Below are positions 17,977 to 26,313 of a stretch of 64,000 bases of DNA, one piece after another. Under the pieces are notes generated by a model that ran no database searches, was not told where the DNA came from, and worked only from the letters and a program-made list of their open reading frames with translations. Where the stretch lies: positions 372,001-436,000 of the forward strand of contig CASFDW010000001.1 in the NCBI GenBank assembly GCA_949293595.1, read 5' to 3'. The first letter of the stretch is position 1; every line of letters starts with the position of its first letter. Origin of the DNA: an uncultured Spirochaetales bacterium (GTDB lineage: Bacteria > Spirochaetota > Spirochaetia > Sphaerochaetales > Sphaerochaetaceae). The translations under genes were made by a program, and so were the position numbers.

Positions 17977-18667
17977 AAATCCTCCTGATCTCCCGGGCGG
18001 CCTTCTCCGGATAGAAATCCGCCGACATCCTGTTCAACGGCGACGGATGGGTGAATGTGACCACATTGTCACAATAGCGTGAAAGTCTTTCCGATGCAAA
18101 TCCCCCCACCCCTATGCACAGCTGCGGGCGGATCAGAGACAACACATATCCGAGGTATCCGTCGCATGGCCCGAACACCTTCCTCCTGTCCTCCCTTCCA
18201 AGCCTGTCGGGTGTGACGTTCCTCCCGTCCCTGTCCAAAAATGCCAGCGGACAATAATTGAACACAGTGGCGAATGAAAAGAAGACCCCGGGCGGGAAGA
18301 CGGATGCCACGGCCCCCCACAGCCGCCTTCCGCTGACCTCGCGCCTTCTTGTCCCCAGCCCCTCCACAGGACGTTTGGGACATTGTACCTCCGGGGCCTC
18401 CACCACACCGTCGATGCACAGGTAATCCCTGACTGTCCCTATGTCGCCGAACGGAACCCCTGTCTGGCACATGCCGAACGGTCCCGGATTCATTCCGAGG
18501 AAAAACACCTTCTGGTTTTCCGTCACGGCGAGGTCCAGATATTTTTCATGCATGTCCCAGGCATAGGAGAGCGGATTGTATATGTAGCCGTCGAAATCGA
18601 GGTTCAGCGCATCCAGTTCCCGGGCCAGGAGCCTGCTTTTTTCCTTGATGAGGTTTTTTTTGTCCAC
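17924..18667 (-). CDS. SMUG1-type (family 3) uracil-DNA glycosylase
   Basis: Base-excision-repair enzyme that removes uracil and oxidised pyrimidines from DNA. 247 residues. Motif 1 is FLGMNPGPFGMCQTGVPFG, preceded by IYNPLSYAWDMHEKYL; then PKRPVEGLGTRRREVSGRRLWG and the His motif FTHPSPLNR near the C-terminus. These are the SMUG1 signatures rather than Ung or MUG. I chose GTG 18667: TAAAAT lies 7 nt upstream (leaderless geometry), and a longer ORF would run across the divergent HAD gene. SMUG1 is patchy in bacteria, so acquisition by transfer is possible. It is translationally linked to ispE by a 53-bp overlap. Confidence 0.87.
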   Translation of the reverse strand: MDKKNLIKEKSRLLARELDALNLDFDGYIYNPLSYAWDMHEKYLDLAVTENQKVFFLGMNPGPFGMCQTGVPFGDIGTVRDYLCIDGVVEAPEVQCPKRPVEGLGTRRREVSGRRLWGAVASVFPPGVFFSFATVFNYCPLAFLDRDGRNVTPDRLGREDRRKVFGPCDGYLGYVLSLIRPQLCIGVGGFASERLSRYCDNVVTFTHPSPLNRMSADFYPEKAAREIRRIYEDLCQCEDKHRSCSQG

Positions 18668-18674
18668 TCTACGG

Positions 18675-18680
18675 ATTTTA
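18675..18680 (-). promoter_or_regulatory. -10 element of the SMUG1-ispE-spoVG transcript
   Basis: Minus-strand TAAAAT, with TTGGCT 16 bp upstream as -35. Exactly 7 nt separate it from the GTG start, with no Shine-Dalgarno site. Confidence 0.5.
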
Positions 18681-18718
18681 GCATGTTTATCCGTATAGCC
18701 AAAACAGCTTTTATATTT

Positions 18719-18724
18719 TATTCT
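18719..18724 (+). promoter_or_regulatory. -10 element of the HAD phosphatase gene
   Basis: TATTCT lies 9 nt before the ATG at 18734, giving a leader of about 2-3 nt. No convincing -35 and no Shine-Dalgarno site. Confidence 0.4.
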
Positions 18725-18733
18725 GAACGCACC

Positions 18734-19495
18734 ATGGGAAGGATAAAAGGAATCATAATTGACAAGGACGGAACCCTTTTCAATTATGCGGAGGTATGGG
18801 GGCCGGTAGTTTCCAGAAGCATCAAGAACGGTTTGAGGAGTCTCAATCTCCCGGAGAGCAGGCTGGACAAGGTCACGCTCAAGTTCGAAATCATTTTCGG
18901 AATAGACCGCTACAAAAGGAACCACAAGCACGGAATCCTTTTCCGCAACGACCTGCTTCTCCTGAACGTGGCAAAGCTCGTCCTCATATCCCTCGCGAAC
19001 GGATTGAACCCGTTCAAGGTCGAGAAAACCATAATGGAGCATATAAGACACATCTCTGACAATATCGAACAGGATATCCGAAACCAGGAGTTTCCGGGAA
19101 TCCCGGAGTTCATCGACAGCCTGAAGAAGGAGGGCATGAAGGTCGGGCTGGTCACAAGCGACCACATGCGCTCGACGACCGCCTTCCTCAGGAAGATGGG
19201 TATAGACGGGAAGCTTGATTTCATCGCCACAGGGGATTCCGGGATGCCCAAGAAGCCGGATCCCGGGGCAGTTTTCGAGTTCATGAGGAAATACGGATTG
19301 AAGAACGAGGAGGTCGCGGTGGTCGGCGACAGCAAGATCGACATGCAGTTCGCGAGAAACGCAAAGGTCGGCTACACGGTCGCGGTGCTGACAGGAAGCG
19401 GCGACAAAAAGCTGCTCGGGCGGATGGCGGACAAGGTCTATCCCGCCATCCTCGACCTTTACTCAGACCCTGTAATCTTCGAAAAGAAGTCCTGA
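18734..19495 (+). CDS. HAD-superfamily phosphatase
   Basis: Probable phosphomonoesterase acting on a small phosphorylated metabolite; substrate unknown. 253 residues. HAD motif I is DKDGT (residues 10-14), motif II LVTSDH, motif III lysine in MPKKPDPGAVF, and motif IV VVGDSKIDM. An alpha-helical cap of about 110 residues between motifs I and II makes it a phosphoglycolate-phosphatase-like (subclass I) member. Starts at ATG 18734; upstream in-frame sequence is antisense to the SMUG1 gene. Its last 33 bp overlap cysK on the opposite strand. Confidence 0.85.
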   Translation: MGRIKGIIIDKDGTLFNYAEVWGPVVSRSIKNGLRSLNLPESRLDKVTLKFEIIFGIDRYKRNHKHGILFRNDLLLLNVAKLVLISLANGLNPFKVEKTIMEHIRHISDNIEQDIRNQEFPGIPEFIDSLKKEGMKVGLVTSDHMRSTTAFLRKMGIDGKLDFIATGDSGMPKKPDPGAVFEFMRKYGLKNEEVAVVGDSKIDMQFARNAKVGYTVAVLTGSGDKKLLGRMADKVYPAILDLYSDPVIFEKKS

Positions 19496-20377
19496 CAGGT
19501 ATCTTTCAGCAGTATCGGGAAGCACTGCGAGAACGGTCTTCTCCGGCTCGGATACGGCAATGTCCGCGGCGGCCTTCAACGCCGCACCGCTGCTGATGCC
19601 CGCGAATATCCCGCACCTCCTCATCGCGAGACGGCTGGTCTCCACGGCGTCCCTGCCCTTCACAGTCACAACCTCGTCGACGAGGCTCTTGTCGAAGTTC
19701 GGAGGAATGAAGTTGGCGCCTATGCCCTGGATGACATGGGCTCCCGACCTGCCCTCGGATACAAGAGGGCTTTCCGCCGGTTCCACGGCCACGACCCTCA
19801 CATCCTTTTTTTCCTTGAGGTATCTTGCACAGCCGCTTATCGTTCCGCCGGTTCCGAAGGCGCATACGAGCACGTCGATCTCCGGCAGATCCGCATAGAT
19901 CTCAGGACCGGTGGAAAGGTAATGGGCCATGGGGTTGTCCGGATTTCCGAACTGGTCCGGTATGAAAACGTCGCCAATGGCCTTCTTCACCCTTCCGGCC
20001 TCCTCGACAGCACCCGCCATCCCCTTTTTCGCATCCGTCAGCACAAGCTCGGCACCGAACGCCCTGACCAGGACCTTCCTCTCCTCGCTCATGCTCTCCG
20101 GCATTATTATCATGCATCTGATGCCGAGCCCCGCGCATATTGCGGCAAGGGCTATGCCCGTGTTTCCGCTGGTTGGCTCCACAACCAGCGTGTCCGCACC
20201 TATCAGGCCCTTTTCAACGGCCGATTCGATCATCCTCAGTGCGACCCTGTCCTTTGCGGAGGAAAACGGATTGTAATACTCCAGCTTGGCATAAAGCCTC
20301 ACCGGATCCGGGACCAGGTTGTTCACACGCAGTATCGGGGTATGCCCCACCAGCGAATTCAGATTCTCATATCTCAT
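19463..20377 (-). CDS. cysK: Cysteine synthase (O-acetylserine sulfhydrylase)
   Basis: PLP enzyme making cysteine from O-acetylserine and sulfide. 304 residues. The PLP lysine is Lys42 in FSSAKDR, the substrate loop is PTSGNTG (68-74), and the phosphate-binding loop GTGGTISG is present. The start is ATG 20377, because AGGTGA lies 6 nt upstream; a GTG three codons earlier is less likely. A distinctive hairpin occupies its leader (20427-20465). Convergent overlap of 33 bp with the HAD gene. Confidence 0.93.
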   Translation of the reverse strand: MRYENLNSLVGHTPILRVNNLVPDPVRLYAKLEYYNPFSSAKDRVALRMIESAVEKGLIGADTLVVEPTSGNTGIALAAICAGLGIRCMIIMPESMSEERKVLVRAFGAELVLTDAKKGMAGAVEEAGRVKKAIGDVFIPDQFGNPDNPMAHYLSTGPEIYADLPEIDVLVCAFGTGGTISGCARYLKEKKDVRVVAVEPAESPLVSEGRSGAHVIQGIGANFIPPNFDKSLVDEVVTVKGRDAVETSRLAMRRCGIFAGISSGAALKAAADIAVSEPEKTVLAVLPDTAERYLSGLLFEDYRV

Positions 20378-20426
20378 TGGGATCACCTACCTGTATTGAA
20401 AGATAACTTCAAACCAAAGTCATTTC

Positions 20427-20465
20427 AATGCCCGTAAGGAAACACCTGTACCGGGTGCGGGCATT
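20427..20465 (-). promoter_or_regulatory. Structured leader hairpin of cysK, possible cis-regulator
   Basis: The arms AATGCCCG (20427-20434) and CGGGCATT (20458-20465) pair perfectly, enclosing a second stem CACC/GGTG (20443-20446 with 20454-20457). The stems stack on one side and are separated on the other by an 8-nt bulge (TTTCCTTA in the cysK sense). There is no T-run, so it is not a terminator. It would sit at the 5' end of the cysK mRNA. I do not recognise it as a known riboswitch. Confidence 0.5.
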
Positions 20466-20470
20466 TACTA

Positions 20471-20499
20471 GTAATAATTATCTATCCGGTGATTATTAA
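20471..20499 (-). promoter_or_regulatory. Predicted cysK promoter
   Basis: Minus-strand TTAATA (20494-20499), 17 bp, TATTAC (20471-20476). The transcript would begin just before the leader hairpin. Divergent from the acyl-CoA synthetase promoter a few bases away. Confidence 0.5.
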
Positions 20500-20504
20500 C
20501 GTTA

Positions 20505-20533
20505 TTGACACTCGGCAAAGGATTTGTCAATAT
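20505..20533 (+). promoter_or_regulatory. Predicted leaderless promoter of the acyl-CoA synthetase gene
   Basis: Perfect TTGACA (20505-20510), 17 bp, CAATAT (20528-20533), then 7 nt to the ATG at 20541. An AGGGG run lies only one base from the ATG, too close to act as a Shine-Dalgarno site. Confidence 0.6.
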
Positions 20534-20540
20534 TAGGGGC

Positions 20541-22259
20541 ATGAAATACGCATGGGATGAAATACAGGACTTCAAGGGAAGCCTGGTGAACGGCGAATGG
20601 CCGACTGTTCCCGAACTTTTTCTGATGGCGGAACAGCGTTATAAGAACAATGTATGCTTCAGCGTCTTCGACCCTGAGAGGAAGACCATAACCTACGCGG
20701 AGGCGAAGAAGAAGATTCTTGAAATCGCATCCTACCTCAGGGACAAGGGGGTGAAAAAAGGCGACAGGGTCGCACTTAACGGCAAGAACAGTCCGGAATG
20801 GGCCCTATCCTATTTCGCAATCCTCTTTGCCGGCGCGATCGTCGTTCCTATAGACAACCAGATGAAGACCGAGCGCTTCATGATGCTCAGCGAGTTCGCT
20901 GGAGCCAAATTCGTCATTGCGGATTTCGACGTGCTCGAGAAGATGAAGAACAGGTCGAACGCATGGTTCGAAGGACTTCTGGGCCTAGGCATGCTCAAGG
21001 GAAAGAGCGACAGCTACACCAAGGTCACCGACATGACAAGCGGCAATTTGCTCGAGACACGCGTCCTCGTGGACGAGAACGATACCGCAGCCATATTGTT
21101 CACGAGCGGCACAACGGGAAACGAGAAGGGCGCTGTGCTCACACACAAGAACCTCGTCTCCAACGTGTATCAGGCGGCGAACGGAATGAGCGTCGGAGAG
21201 CATGACGTACTGTACGCCCTGCTTCCCCTCCACCACAGCTACTGCTGCACGGCGGTCCTGCTCGAGACGGTCAGGCACGGAGCGGAATGTCTTTTCGGAC
21301 ATGGAATCGTCGTCTCGAGGATGATTGCAGACCTCAGGATGGGCAAGGTCACTGTTTTCATGGGAATCCCGCTTTTGTACAACAAGGTCATCTCGGGCAT
21401 CTTCGACAAAGTACGGAAAAAGGGTGTGCTGACCTACGGCCTCATAAGATTCCTGATGGCGGTCAACGGGTTTTTCAAGAAGACCACAGGAAAGGCTCCT
21501 CTGAGAGGATTCTTCAACAAGAAGATACTCAGCCAGGTCGGACTGGACAACTCGAAGCTCCTGATCTGCGGTGCGGGTCCTCTTTCCCCGAGGGTCTTCA
21601 AACAATACCAGCAGATGGGTCTCAATTTCCTGCAGGGCTACGGCCTCACCGAGACCAGTCCCATACTCACGCTCAACCCGCCGGAGCATTTCAAGGTGGA
21701 TTCGGTCGGCAAGGTTCTCAATTTCGTCGACATGATCATCGCGGACAAGAACAGCGACGGCATCGGTGAAATCCGCGTCAAGGGCCCGAACATCTGCAAG
21801 GGTTATTACAACGACGAGGAGAACACGAAGGCCCTGTTCGACGAGAACGGGTATCTCAGGACGGGGGACCTCGGCTATCTGGACAGCGAGAACTACCTGT
21901 ACCTCAAGGGCAGGAAAAAGAACATAATCGTGACCGAGGGCGGAAAGAACGTCTTCCCGGAGGAGATCGAGGACATGTTCCAGCTCTACACCCAGGTCGA
22001 ACAGATTCTCATCCGCGGCTTCCAGCAGAAGAAGGACGTGCCGTGCGAATGCATCGAGGCCGTGATTTATCCAAGCAAGGACTACTACAAGGACAAGGGC
22101 TTCGACGAGGAGGCTGTCGGCAAGGACATCAACCAGGTCGTCCAGGAGGTCAACAAGAACCTTACTGGGTACAAGAAGATCGAGAAGGTGACCATCCTCA
22201 AGGAACCCATGGAGATGACGACGACAAAGAAGATAAAGAGAAACACGGTCCAGGCATGA
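20541..22259 (+). CDS. AMP-forming long-chain acyl-CoA synthetase family protein
   Basis: Activates a fatty acid to acyl-AMP and then acyl-CoA; probable role in fatty-acid recycling for membrane lipids. 572 residues. The P-loop ILFTSGTTGNEKG is near residue 185, A5 is QGYGLTETSP, A7 YLRTGDLGY, A8 GRKKNIIVTEGGKNVFPEE, and the C-terminal catalytic lysine region is TTTKKIKR. I start it at MKYAWDEI (ATG 20541) on promoter geometry; an upstream in-frame ATG would lie inside the promoter. Monocistronic, with a strong terminator. Confidence 0.9.
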   Translation: MKYAWDEIQDFKGSLVNGEWPTVPELFLMAEQRYKNNVCFSVFDPERKTITYAEAKKKILEIASYLRDKGVKKGDRVALNGKNSPEWALSYFAILFAGAIVVPIDNQMKTERFMMLSEFAGAKFVIADFDVLEKMKNRSNAWFEGLLGLGMLKGKSDSYTKVTDMTSGNLLETRVLVDENDTAAILFTSGTTGNEKGAVLTHKNLVSNVYQAANGMSVGEHDVLYALLPLHHSYCCTAVLLETVRHGAECLFGHGIVVSRMIADLRMGKVTVFMGIPLLYNKVISGIFDKVRKKGVLTYGLIRFLMAVNGFFKKTTGKAPLRGFFNKKILSQVGLDNSKLLICGAGPLSPRVFKQYQQMGLNFLQGYGLTETSPILTLNPPEHFKVDSVGKVLNFVDMIIADKNSDGIGEIRVKGPNICKGYYNDEENTKALFDENGYLRTGDLGYLDSENYLYLKGRKKNIIVTEGGKNVFPEEIEDMFQLYTQVEQILIRGFQQKKDVPCECIEAVIYPSKDYYKDKGFDEEAVGKDINQVVQEVNKNLTGYKKIEKVTILKEPMEMTTTKKIKRNTVQA

Positions 22260-22267
22260 CGGACAAG

Positions 22268-22293
22268 GAGCGGCTGCGGCCGCTCTTTTTTTT
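22268..22293 (+). terminator. Terminator after the acyl-CoA synthetase gene
   Basis: 7-bp GC stem GAGCGGC/GCCGCTC with a 4-nt loop, then eight T. It begins 9 bases after the stop codon. Confidence 0.93.
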
Positions 22294-22319
22294 CATATGC
22301 AAAAGGCCACGTAAGCGGT

Positions 22320-22325
22320 TATACT
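22320..22325 (+). promoter_or_regulatory. -10 element of the mtaD operon
   Basis: TATACT, 9 nt before the ATG at 22335 with no Shine-Dalgarno site; the implied leader is about 2-3 nt. The -35 is unclear. Confidence 0.4.
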
Positions 22326-22334
22326 GTACCGGAT

Positions 22335-23615
22335 ATGAAAACACTCATCAAAAACGTCCTTATAATACCGATGACCGAAAGGAACCTTTCTTTCCGAGGC
22401 TGCGTGCTAATCGACGGGGAAAGGCTGTCATATGTCGGAAAGGAAAGGGATTTTGAAGCGGACGAGATAGTGGACGGCGGCAATCACATCGCCCTCCCCT
22501 CCTTCGTGAACGCACACACGCATCTGGCAATGGTTCTGATGAGGAACTACAAGGACGGACTGGCGAACCTCCAGGCATGGCTTTCGGAGATTTTCCCCAT
22601 AGAGGACAAGCTCAACGGAGACGACGTGCTGAAGGCCAGCAGGCTCGGGGCCGCCGAGCTTATCCGTTCCGGATGCACATGCTTTGCGGACATGTATTTT
22701 TTCGCGGAGGAGACCATCAGGGCGGCCAGGGAGGCCGGAATACGTGCAGTTGTCGGACAGACGCTGTTCGGAGATCTTGCGGATACGGAGAAAAGACTGG
22801 CCGAACGGCTGCCCCAAATACAGGAGGCCGTCGGAGGCGATGACATGTATCGAATCGATTTCGCACCCCACGCCATATACACCTGTACGGAGGAGACATA
22901 TCAAAAGGCGGCAAGGATGGCAAACGCGGCGGGATGCATGATGCACACGCATCTCAGCGAAACGGAAAAGGAGGTGCGCGACTGCCTGGAACGTACTGGA
23001 AAAACACCGCTGCAATATCTGAAAAGCATCGGCGGGCTGTCGGAAAAGGGATACCTGGCACATGGCGTATGGCTCACCGGAGAAGAAGTTGACATCCTGG
23101 CGGACATGGATTTCAGCGTCGTGCACAACCCCTCCAGCAACGCAAAGCTTGCGTCTGGCACGCTGGATGTGTCAAAGCTTCTCAAGGCCGGCGTCAACGT
23201 CGCACTGGGTACGGACGGGGCGAGTAGCAACAACAACCTGAACATGCTCGAGGAGATGCATGTCGCGGCCATGATGGCGGCAACCGTGAACAGGACCCCT
23301 TCCCTTGTGAGCGCATACGACATTATATCGATGGCCACCATCAACGGTGCGAAAGCCCTCGGTCTCGACGGCAGGATCGGGACCCTTGAGGAAGGAAAGG
23401 ATGCGGATTTGATGCTCATCGACACGAAAAAAGTGAACATGAGGCCGCTGAACGACCCGTTTTCCGCCATCGTCTACAGCGCTTCGGAAGAGGATATAGA
23501 CAACGTTTGGTGCAGGGGCAGGCGGTTGATGGAAGGACGTAGGCTGCTCACGCTCGACGAGGAGAAGATCATCGGGGATGTGGAAAGCTGCTGGGAAGAC
23601 ATAAGGAGGAGATAG
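22335..23615 (+). CDS. mtaD: 5'-methylthioadenosine / S-adenosylhomocysteine deaminase
   Basis: Amidohydrolase that deaminates methylthioadenosine (or SAH) to the inosine form. 426 residues. Zinc ligands are His61 and His63 in NAHTHLAM, His in HTHLSE, and Asp in LGTDGASSNNN. PHAIYTCTEE and VVHNPSSNAKLASG are typical of this family. First gene of a three-gene operon with a cupin (1-nt gap) and mtnA. The context argues for methylthioadenosine as the substrate: MTA to methylthioinosine, then phosphorolysis to methylthioribose-1-phosphate, the MtnA substrate. Confidence 0.88.
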   Translation: MKTLIKNVLIIPMTERNLSFRGCVLIDGERLSYVGKERDFEADEIVDGGNHIALPSFVNAHTHLAMVLMRNYKDGLANLQAWLSEIFPIEDKLNGDDVLKASRLGAAELIRSGCTCFADMYFFAEETIRAAREAGIRAVVGQTLFGDLADTEKRLAERLPQIQEAVGGDDMYRIDFAPHAIYTCTEETYQKAARMANAAGCMMHTHLSETEKEVRDCLERTGKTPLQYLKSIGGLSEKGYLAHGVWLTGEEVDILADMDFSVVHNPSSNAKLASGTLDVSKLLKAGVNVALGTDGASSNNNLNMLEEMHVAAMMAATVNRTPSLVSAYDIISMATINGAKALGLDGRIGTLEEGKDADLMLIDTKKVNMRPLNDPFSAIVYSASEEDIDNVWCRGRRLMEGRRLLTLDEEKIIGDVESCWEDIRRR

Positions 23616-23616
23616 C

Positions 23617-23937
23617 ATGTTTTTCATAGACAAAGACATATTTCCTGCACGGACCGGGGACAAGATGGAGGAAAAGGTGGTTGCCAACGGTCCCCGGATG
23701 GTGTGCCACCACATCTGCTTCAAGGCCGGAGGGATCGAGGGGGCACACAGCCATTCAGGCGATCAGGTGGCATACGTCATGAACGGAAAGTTCGAATTCA
23801 ACCTGGACGGGGACGAACGCCTGCTTGGAAAGGGAGACAGCGTATACATCCCTTCCGGTACGATCCATTCCCTGGTATGTCTCGAAGACGGTGAGACACT
23901 TGATGTTGTGGCACAACAGATGGAGGATTATTCATAA
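23617..23937 (+). CDS. Small single-domain cupin
   Basis: 106 residues forming one cupin barrel. Metal-binding motif 1 is [20 protein letters not shown] and motif 2 is [14 protein letters not shown], so His, His and a later His are present. AGGAGG precedes the ATG, and 1 nt separates it from both mtaD and mtnA. Reaction unknown. Because it is locked between two methylthioadenosine-salvage genes, it may act on a methylthio-sugar phosphate; a cupin methylsulfurylase is known in the Rhodospirillum MTA-isoprenoid shunt. That link is inference. A plain metabolite-binding cupin is possible. Confidence 0.75.
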   Translation: MFFIDKDIFPARTGDKMEEKVVANGPRMVCHHICFKAGGIEGAHSHSGDQVAYVMNGKFEFNLDGDERLLGKGDSVYIPSGTIHSLVCLEDGETLDVVAQQMEDYS

Positions 23938-23938
23938 C

Positions 23939-24964
23939 ATGGACGAAAACTTCAAGGCATTGGAATTCAGAGACGGAGCACTCGTGCTGATCGACCAGCG
24001 CATACTGCCGACAAGACTGGAATACTTTACATGCAGGACATCGGAGGATGTCGCATTTGCCATCTCCGACATGGTCGTGCGCGGAGCCCCGGCGATCGGC
24101 GGCTGTGCGGGCTACGGGGTGTATCTCGCCGCATGCGAGGCCAATGGAGACAGAAGGGCCTTCGAGGAGAAATGCAGCAGGATAAGGTCCTCCCGCCCCA
24201 CCGCGGTCAACCTCATGTGGGCCGTGGACAGGATGACCAGGAAGGCCGGAGAATGCGGCATGGATACGGCCGTCCTGCTCGAGGAAGCACATAGGATAGT
24301 CGACGAGGATGTGGCGATGAACAAGAAGATGGCGGAGATCGGGGCGTCCGTGATACGCAGGAACGACGTGATTCTGACACATTGCAACACAGGCGCCCTG
24401 GCCACCTGCGGATGGGGAACGGCTCTGGGTATCATAAAGAAGGCCCACTACGACGGAAAGAACATCAGGGTCTATGCCGACGAGACAAGACCGAGGTTCC
24501 AAGGTGCGCGGCTGACAGCCTGGGAGCTTGTCCGGGCGGGGATACCCTCGACACTCATACCCGACAGCGCCGCGGCGACCCTCATCAGGGACGGCATGAT
24601 CGACCTGGTGATCCTCGGAGCCGACAGGATCACCGCCAACGGCGACGTGGCGAACAAGCTTGGGACATTCGCCCTCAGCGTCATTTGCAAGCAATACGGC
24701 GTGCCATTCTATTCGGCGGCTCCGACAAGCACCATAGATTTCGAAATGAAGGACGGGAAGGACATTCCCATCGAACAGAGGGACAAGGACGAGGTTGTGC
24801 GACCAGGCGGTGTTTTGGTAGCACCAGAGGAGATCGGCGTATATAATCCGGCATTCGATGTGACCCCGCACCAGAACATCACGGGAATAATCACCGAGAA
24901 AGGCATAATACGTCCTCCTTTCGATCTCAATATCGAAAGGATACGGCAGGGAGAAACACTATAA
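23939..24964 (+). CDS. mtnA: S-methyl-5-thioribose-1-phosphate isomerase
   Basis: Converts methylthioribose-1-phosphate to methylthioribulose-1-phosphate. 341 residues, the usual length. Motifs are [19 protein letters not shown], the active-site Cys in [10 protein letters not shown], and the catalytic Asp in [11 protein letters not shown] start at MDENFKALE (ATG 23939), one base after the cupin stop; a longer ORF runs antisense-free into the cupin but lacks homology. Last gene of the mtaD operon. No mtnK, mtnB or RuBisCO-like gene is in the window. Confidence 0.94.
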   Translation: MDENFKALEFRDGALVLIDQRILPTRLEYFTCRTSEDVAFAISDMVVRGAPAIGGCAGYGVYLAACEANGDRRAFEEKCSRIRSSRPTAVNLMWAVDRMTRKAGECGMDTAVLLEEAHRIVDEDVAMNKKMAEIGASVIRRNDVILTHCNTGALATCGWGTALGIIKKAHYDGKNIRVYADETRPRFQGARLTAWELVRAGIPSTLIPDSAAATLIRDGMIDLVILGADRITANGDVANKLGTFALSVICKQYGVPFYSAAPTSTIDFEMKDGKDIPIEQRDKDEVVRPGGVLVAPEEIGVYNPAFDVTPHQNITGIITEKGIIRPPFDLNIERIRQGETL

Positions 24965-24984
24965 AAAGAATATTCAAATAATTC

Positions 24985-25028
24985 AAAAAGGGTGTTGTAA
25001 ATCCTCAAACCATGTTCTTACAACACCC
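24985..25028 (-). terminator. Terminator of island operon A
   Basis: Perfect 11-bp stem (GGGTGTTGTAA with TTACAACACCC, 24990-25028), 17-nt loop, followed on the minus strand by five T. It closes the IclR-ending operon. The same hairpin without T-run follows mtnA on the plus strand. Confidence 0.9.
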
Positions 25029-25037
25029 ACCTATTGA

Positions 25038-25823
25038 TTAAAACTTTCCGATAGCATCAGCTATCTGGCTGCAACAACTATTCAACAATGCAATTGTATC
25101 CGATATATTCTTTTCAGAATAAAAATCGATTTTACCTGTTATTCCAAGAGAAGCAACAACATTTTTGTCTGATAAGACCAAAGGAACAGCCAGACATCCT
25201 ATCCCCAAAGCATATTCTTCATAATCAACCGAATACTTTTGCAATCTGATTTTGTCCAACTGTTTCTTGAAGTCTTCTTGATTAACCAGTATCCCCCTGG
25301 CGTCAGGATAAACAAGATGCCAGGCATTTTTTAAAAACTGTTCCCTCCTATCTTTTTCTAACAAAGATAACAACACCTTGCCGCCGGCACTTATGTTTAT
25401 AGGAATTTTCTCACCAAGCTCCGCAATAACAGTCACTGCTTTAACAGGTAATTCCTGAGCAATCACAATGGCGGAATCGTATGATAACACACATAGCTGG
25501 CAAGCCTGCCCTGTTTTCGACACGACGGACTTCATAAATGCACGCGCAATCTCCACCCACTCGGATTTTCCAAAAGAAGAAGAGGCCCATGCATTTATCT
25601 TGTAACCAAGTTTGTAACAATCGGATCTGAGTTTCCCCATCCTCAGTACCCCATGTTCGAGCATGCAATTCACAAGTCGGTAAGAAGAAGCAATAGGAAT
25701 TTCAAGGAACTCGGAAATCTCCCTTATTGTCCGTCCTTCCGGAGACATTGCAACATACTCCAAAATTTTTAATGTTCTCTCACATGCCGGAGGAAAATTC
25801 AAATCCGATGAAGTCCGTGTCAT
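25038..25823 (-). CDS. IclR-family transcriptional regulator (copy 1)
   Basis: Probable regulator of the surrounding catabolic island. 261 residues. The N-terminal winged helix (about 14-75: RTLKILEYVAMSPEGRTIREI...SYRLVNCMLEHG) is followed by an IclR effector domain with INISAGGKVLLSLL and EEYALGIGCLAVPLV. A GGAGTGA site precedes the start region. Last gene of operon A, 51 bp after the RpiB-like gene and just before the terminator. It is a paralogue of the IclR gene at 30304, sharing SAGGKV and the EEYAxGIxCLA block. Coding sequence is AT-rich like the rest of the island. Confidence 0.88.
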   Translation of the reverse strand: MTRTSSDLNFPPACERTLKILEYVAMSPEGRTIREISEFLEIPIASSYRLVNCMLEHGVLRMGKLRSDCYKLGYKINAWASSSFGKSEWVEIARAFMKSVVSKTGQACQLCVLSYDSAIVIAQELPVKAVTVIAELGEKIPINISAGGKVLLSLLEKDRREQFLKNAWHLVYPDARGILVNQEDFKKQLDKIRLQKYSVDYEEYALGIGCLAVPLVLSDKNVVASLGITGKIDFYSEKNISDTIALLNSCCSQIADAIGKF

Positions 25824-25874
25824 ATGTCAATGTCACTCCAAAATAAGAATGTTTTTAGAATAATAACACAAAAT

Positions 25875-26312
25875 TTATCTTGCTAAATCATAATCCACAT
25901 ATCGCTGAAGCTTTTTTTCAGATGAAGTACCAGGAACATATTCACATTCCAACCATTCCAAAAGAAGGTTTTCTATCAGTTTGGGCCCCAAAGTAAATGC
26001 GCCAAAACAAGCTATGTTGGCATTATTGCTTTTAATAGACCTCTCCGCGGAATAAGAATCACTTATCAAAGCAGCATAGGCCCCTTTGACCTTGTTGGCG
26101 CTGATGCACATTCCCAATCCGGTACCACATAAAAGCACACCGCGATCAGCTTTCTTTTCTGCAACATATTCTGCTACTTTGAATGCAGTGTTGGCATATA
26201 TTGGATCATCACCGCCGAAATCAACAACCTCGTAACCTCTTTTTGTAACAACCTCCACCAGTACCTTTTTAATCTGTGCAGCATTGGGGTCGCAGCCTAT
26301 TGCAACAATCAT
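25875..26312 (-). CDS. RpiB/LacA/LacB family sugar-phosphate isomerase
   Basis: Aldose-ketose phosphate isomerase. 145 residues starting MIVAIGCDPNAA. The catalytic Cys62 lies in CGTGLGMC, followed by NKVKGAYAAL and SNNANIACFGAFTLGP, as in RpiB. The start at 26312 lies one base after the DhaL stop with GGAGGAG just upstream; a longer reading frame adds 7 codons. Next to DhaK/DhaL it resembles the tetrulose-phosphate isomerases (DerI/EryI type) that make D-erythrose-4-phosphate, but ribose- or galactose-phosphate isomerase activity cannot be excluded. Confidence 0.85.
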   Translation of the reverse strand: MIVAIGCDPNAAQIKKVLVEVVTKRGYEVVDFGGDDPIYANTAFKVAEYVAEKKADRGVLLCGTGLGMCISANKVKGAYAALISDSYSAERSIKSNNANIACFGAFTLGPKLIENLLLEWLECEYVPGTSSEKKLQRYVDYDLAR

Positions 26313-26313
26313 C

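Noticed and set aside
20427..20465. cysK leader hairpin as a terminator
   Set aside because: Neither strand has a T-run after it, and no gene ends next to it.
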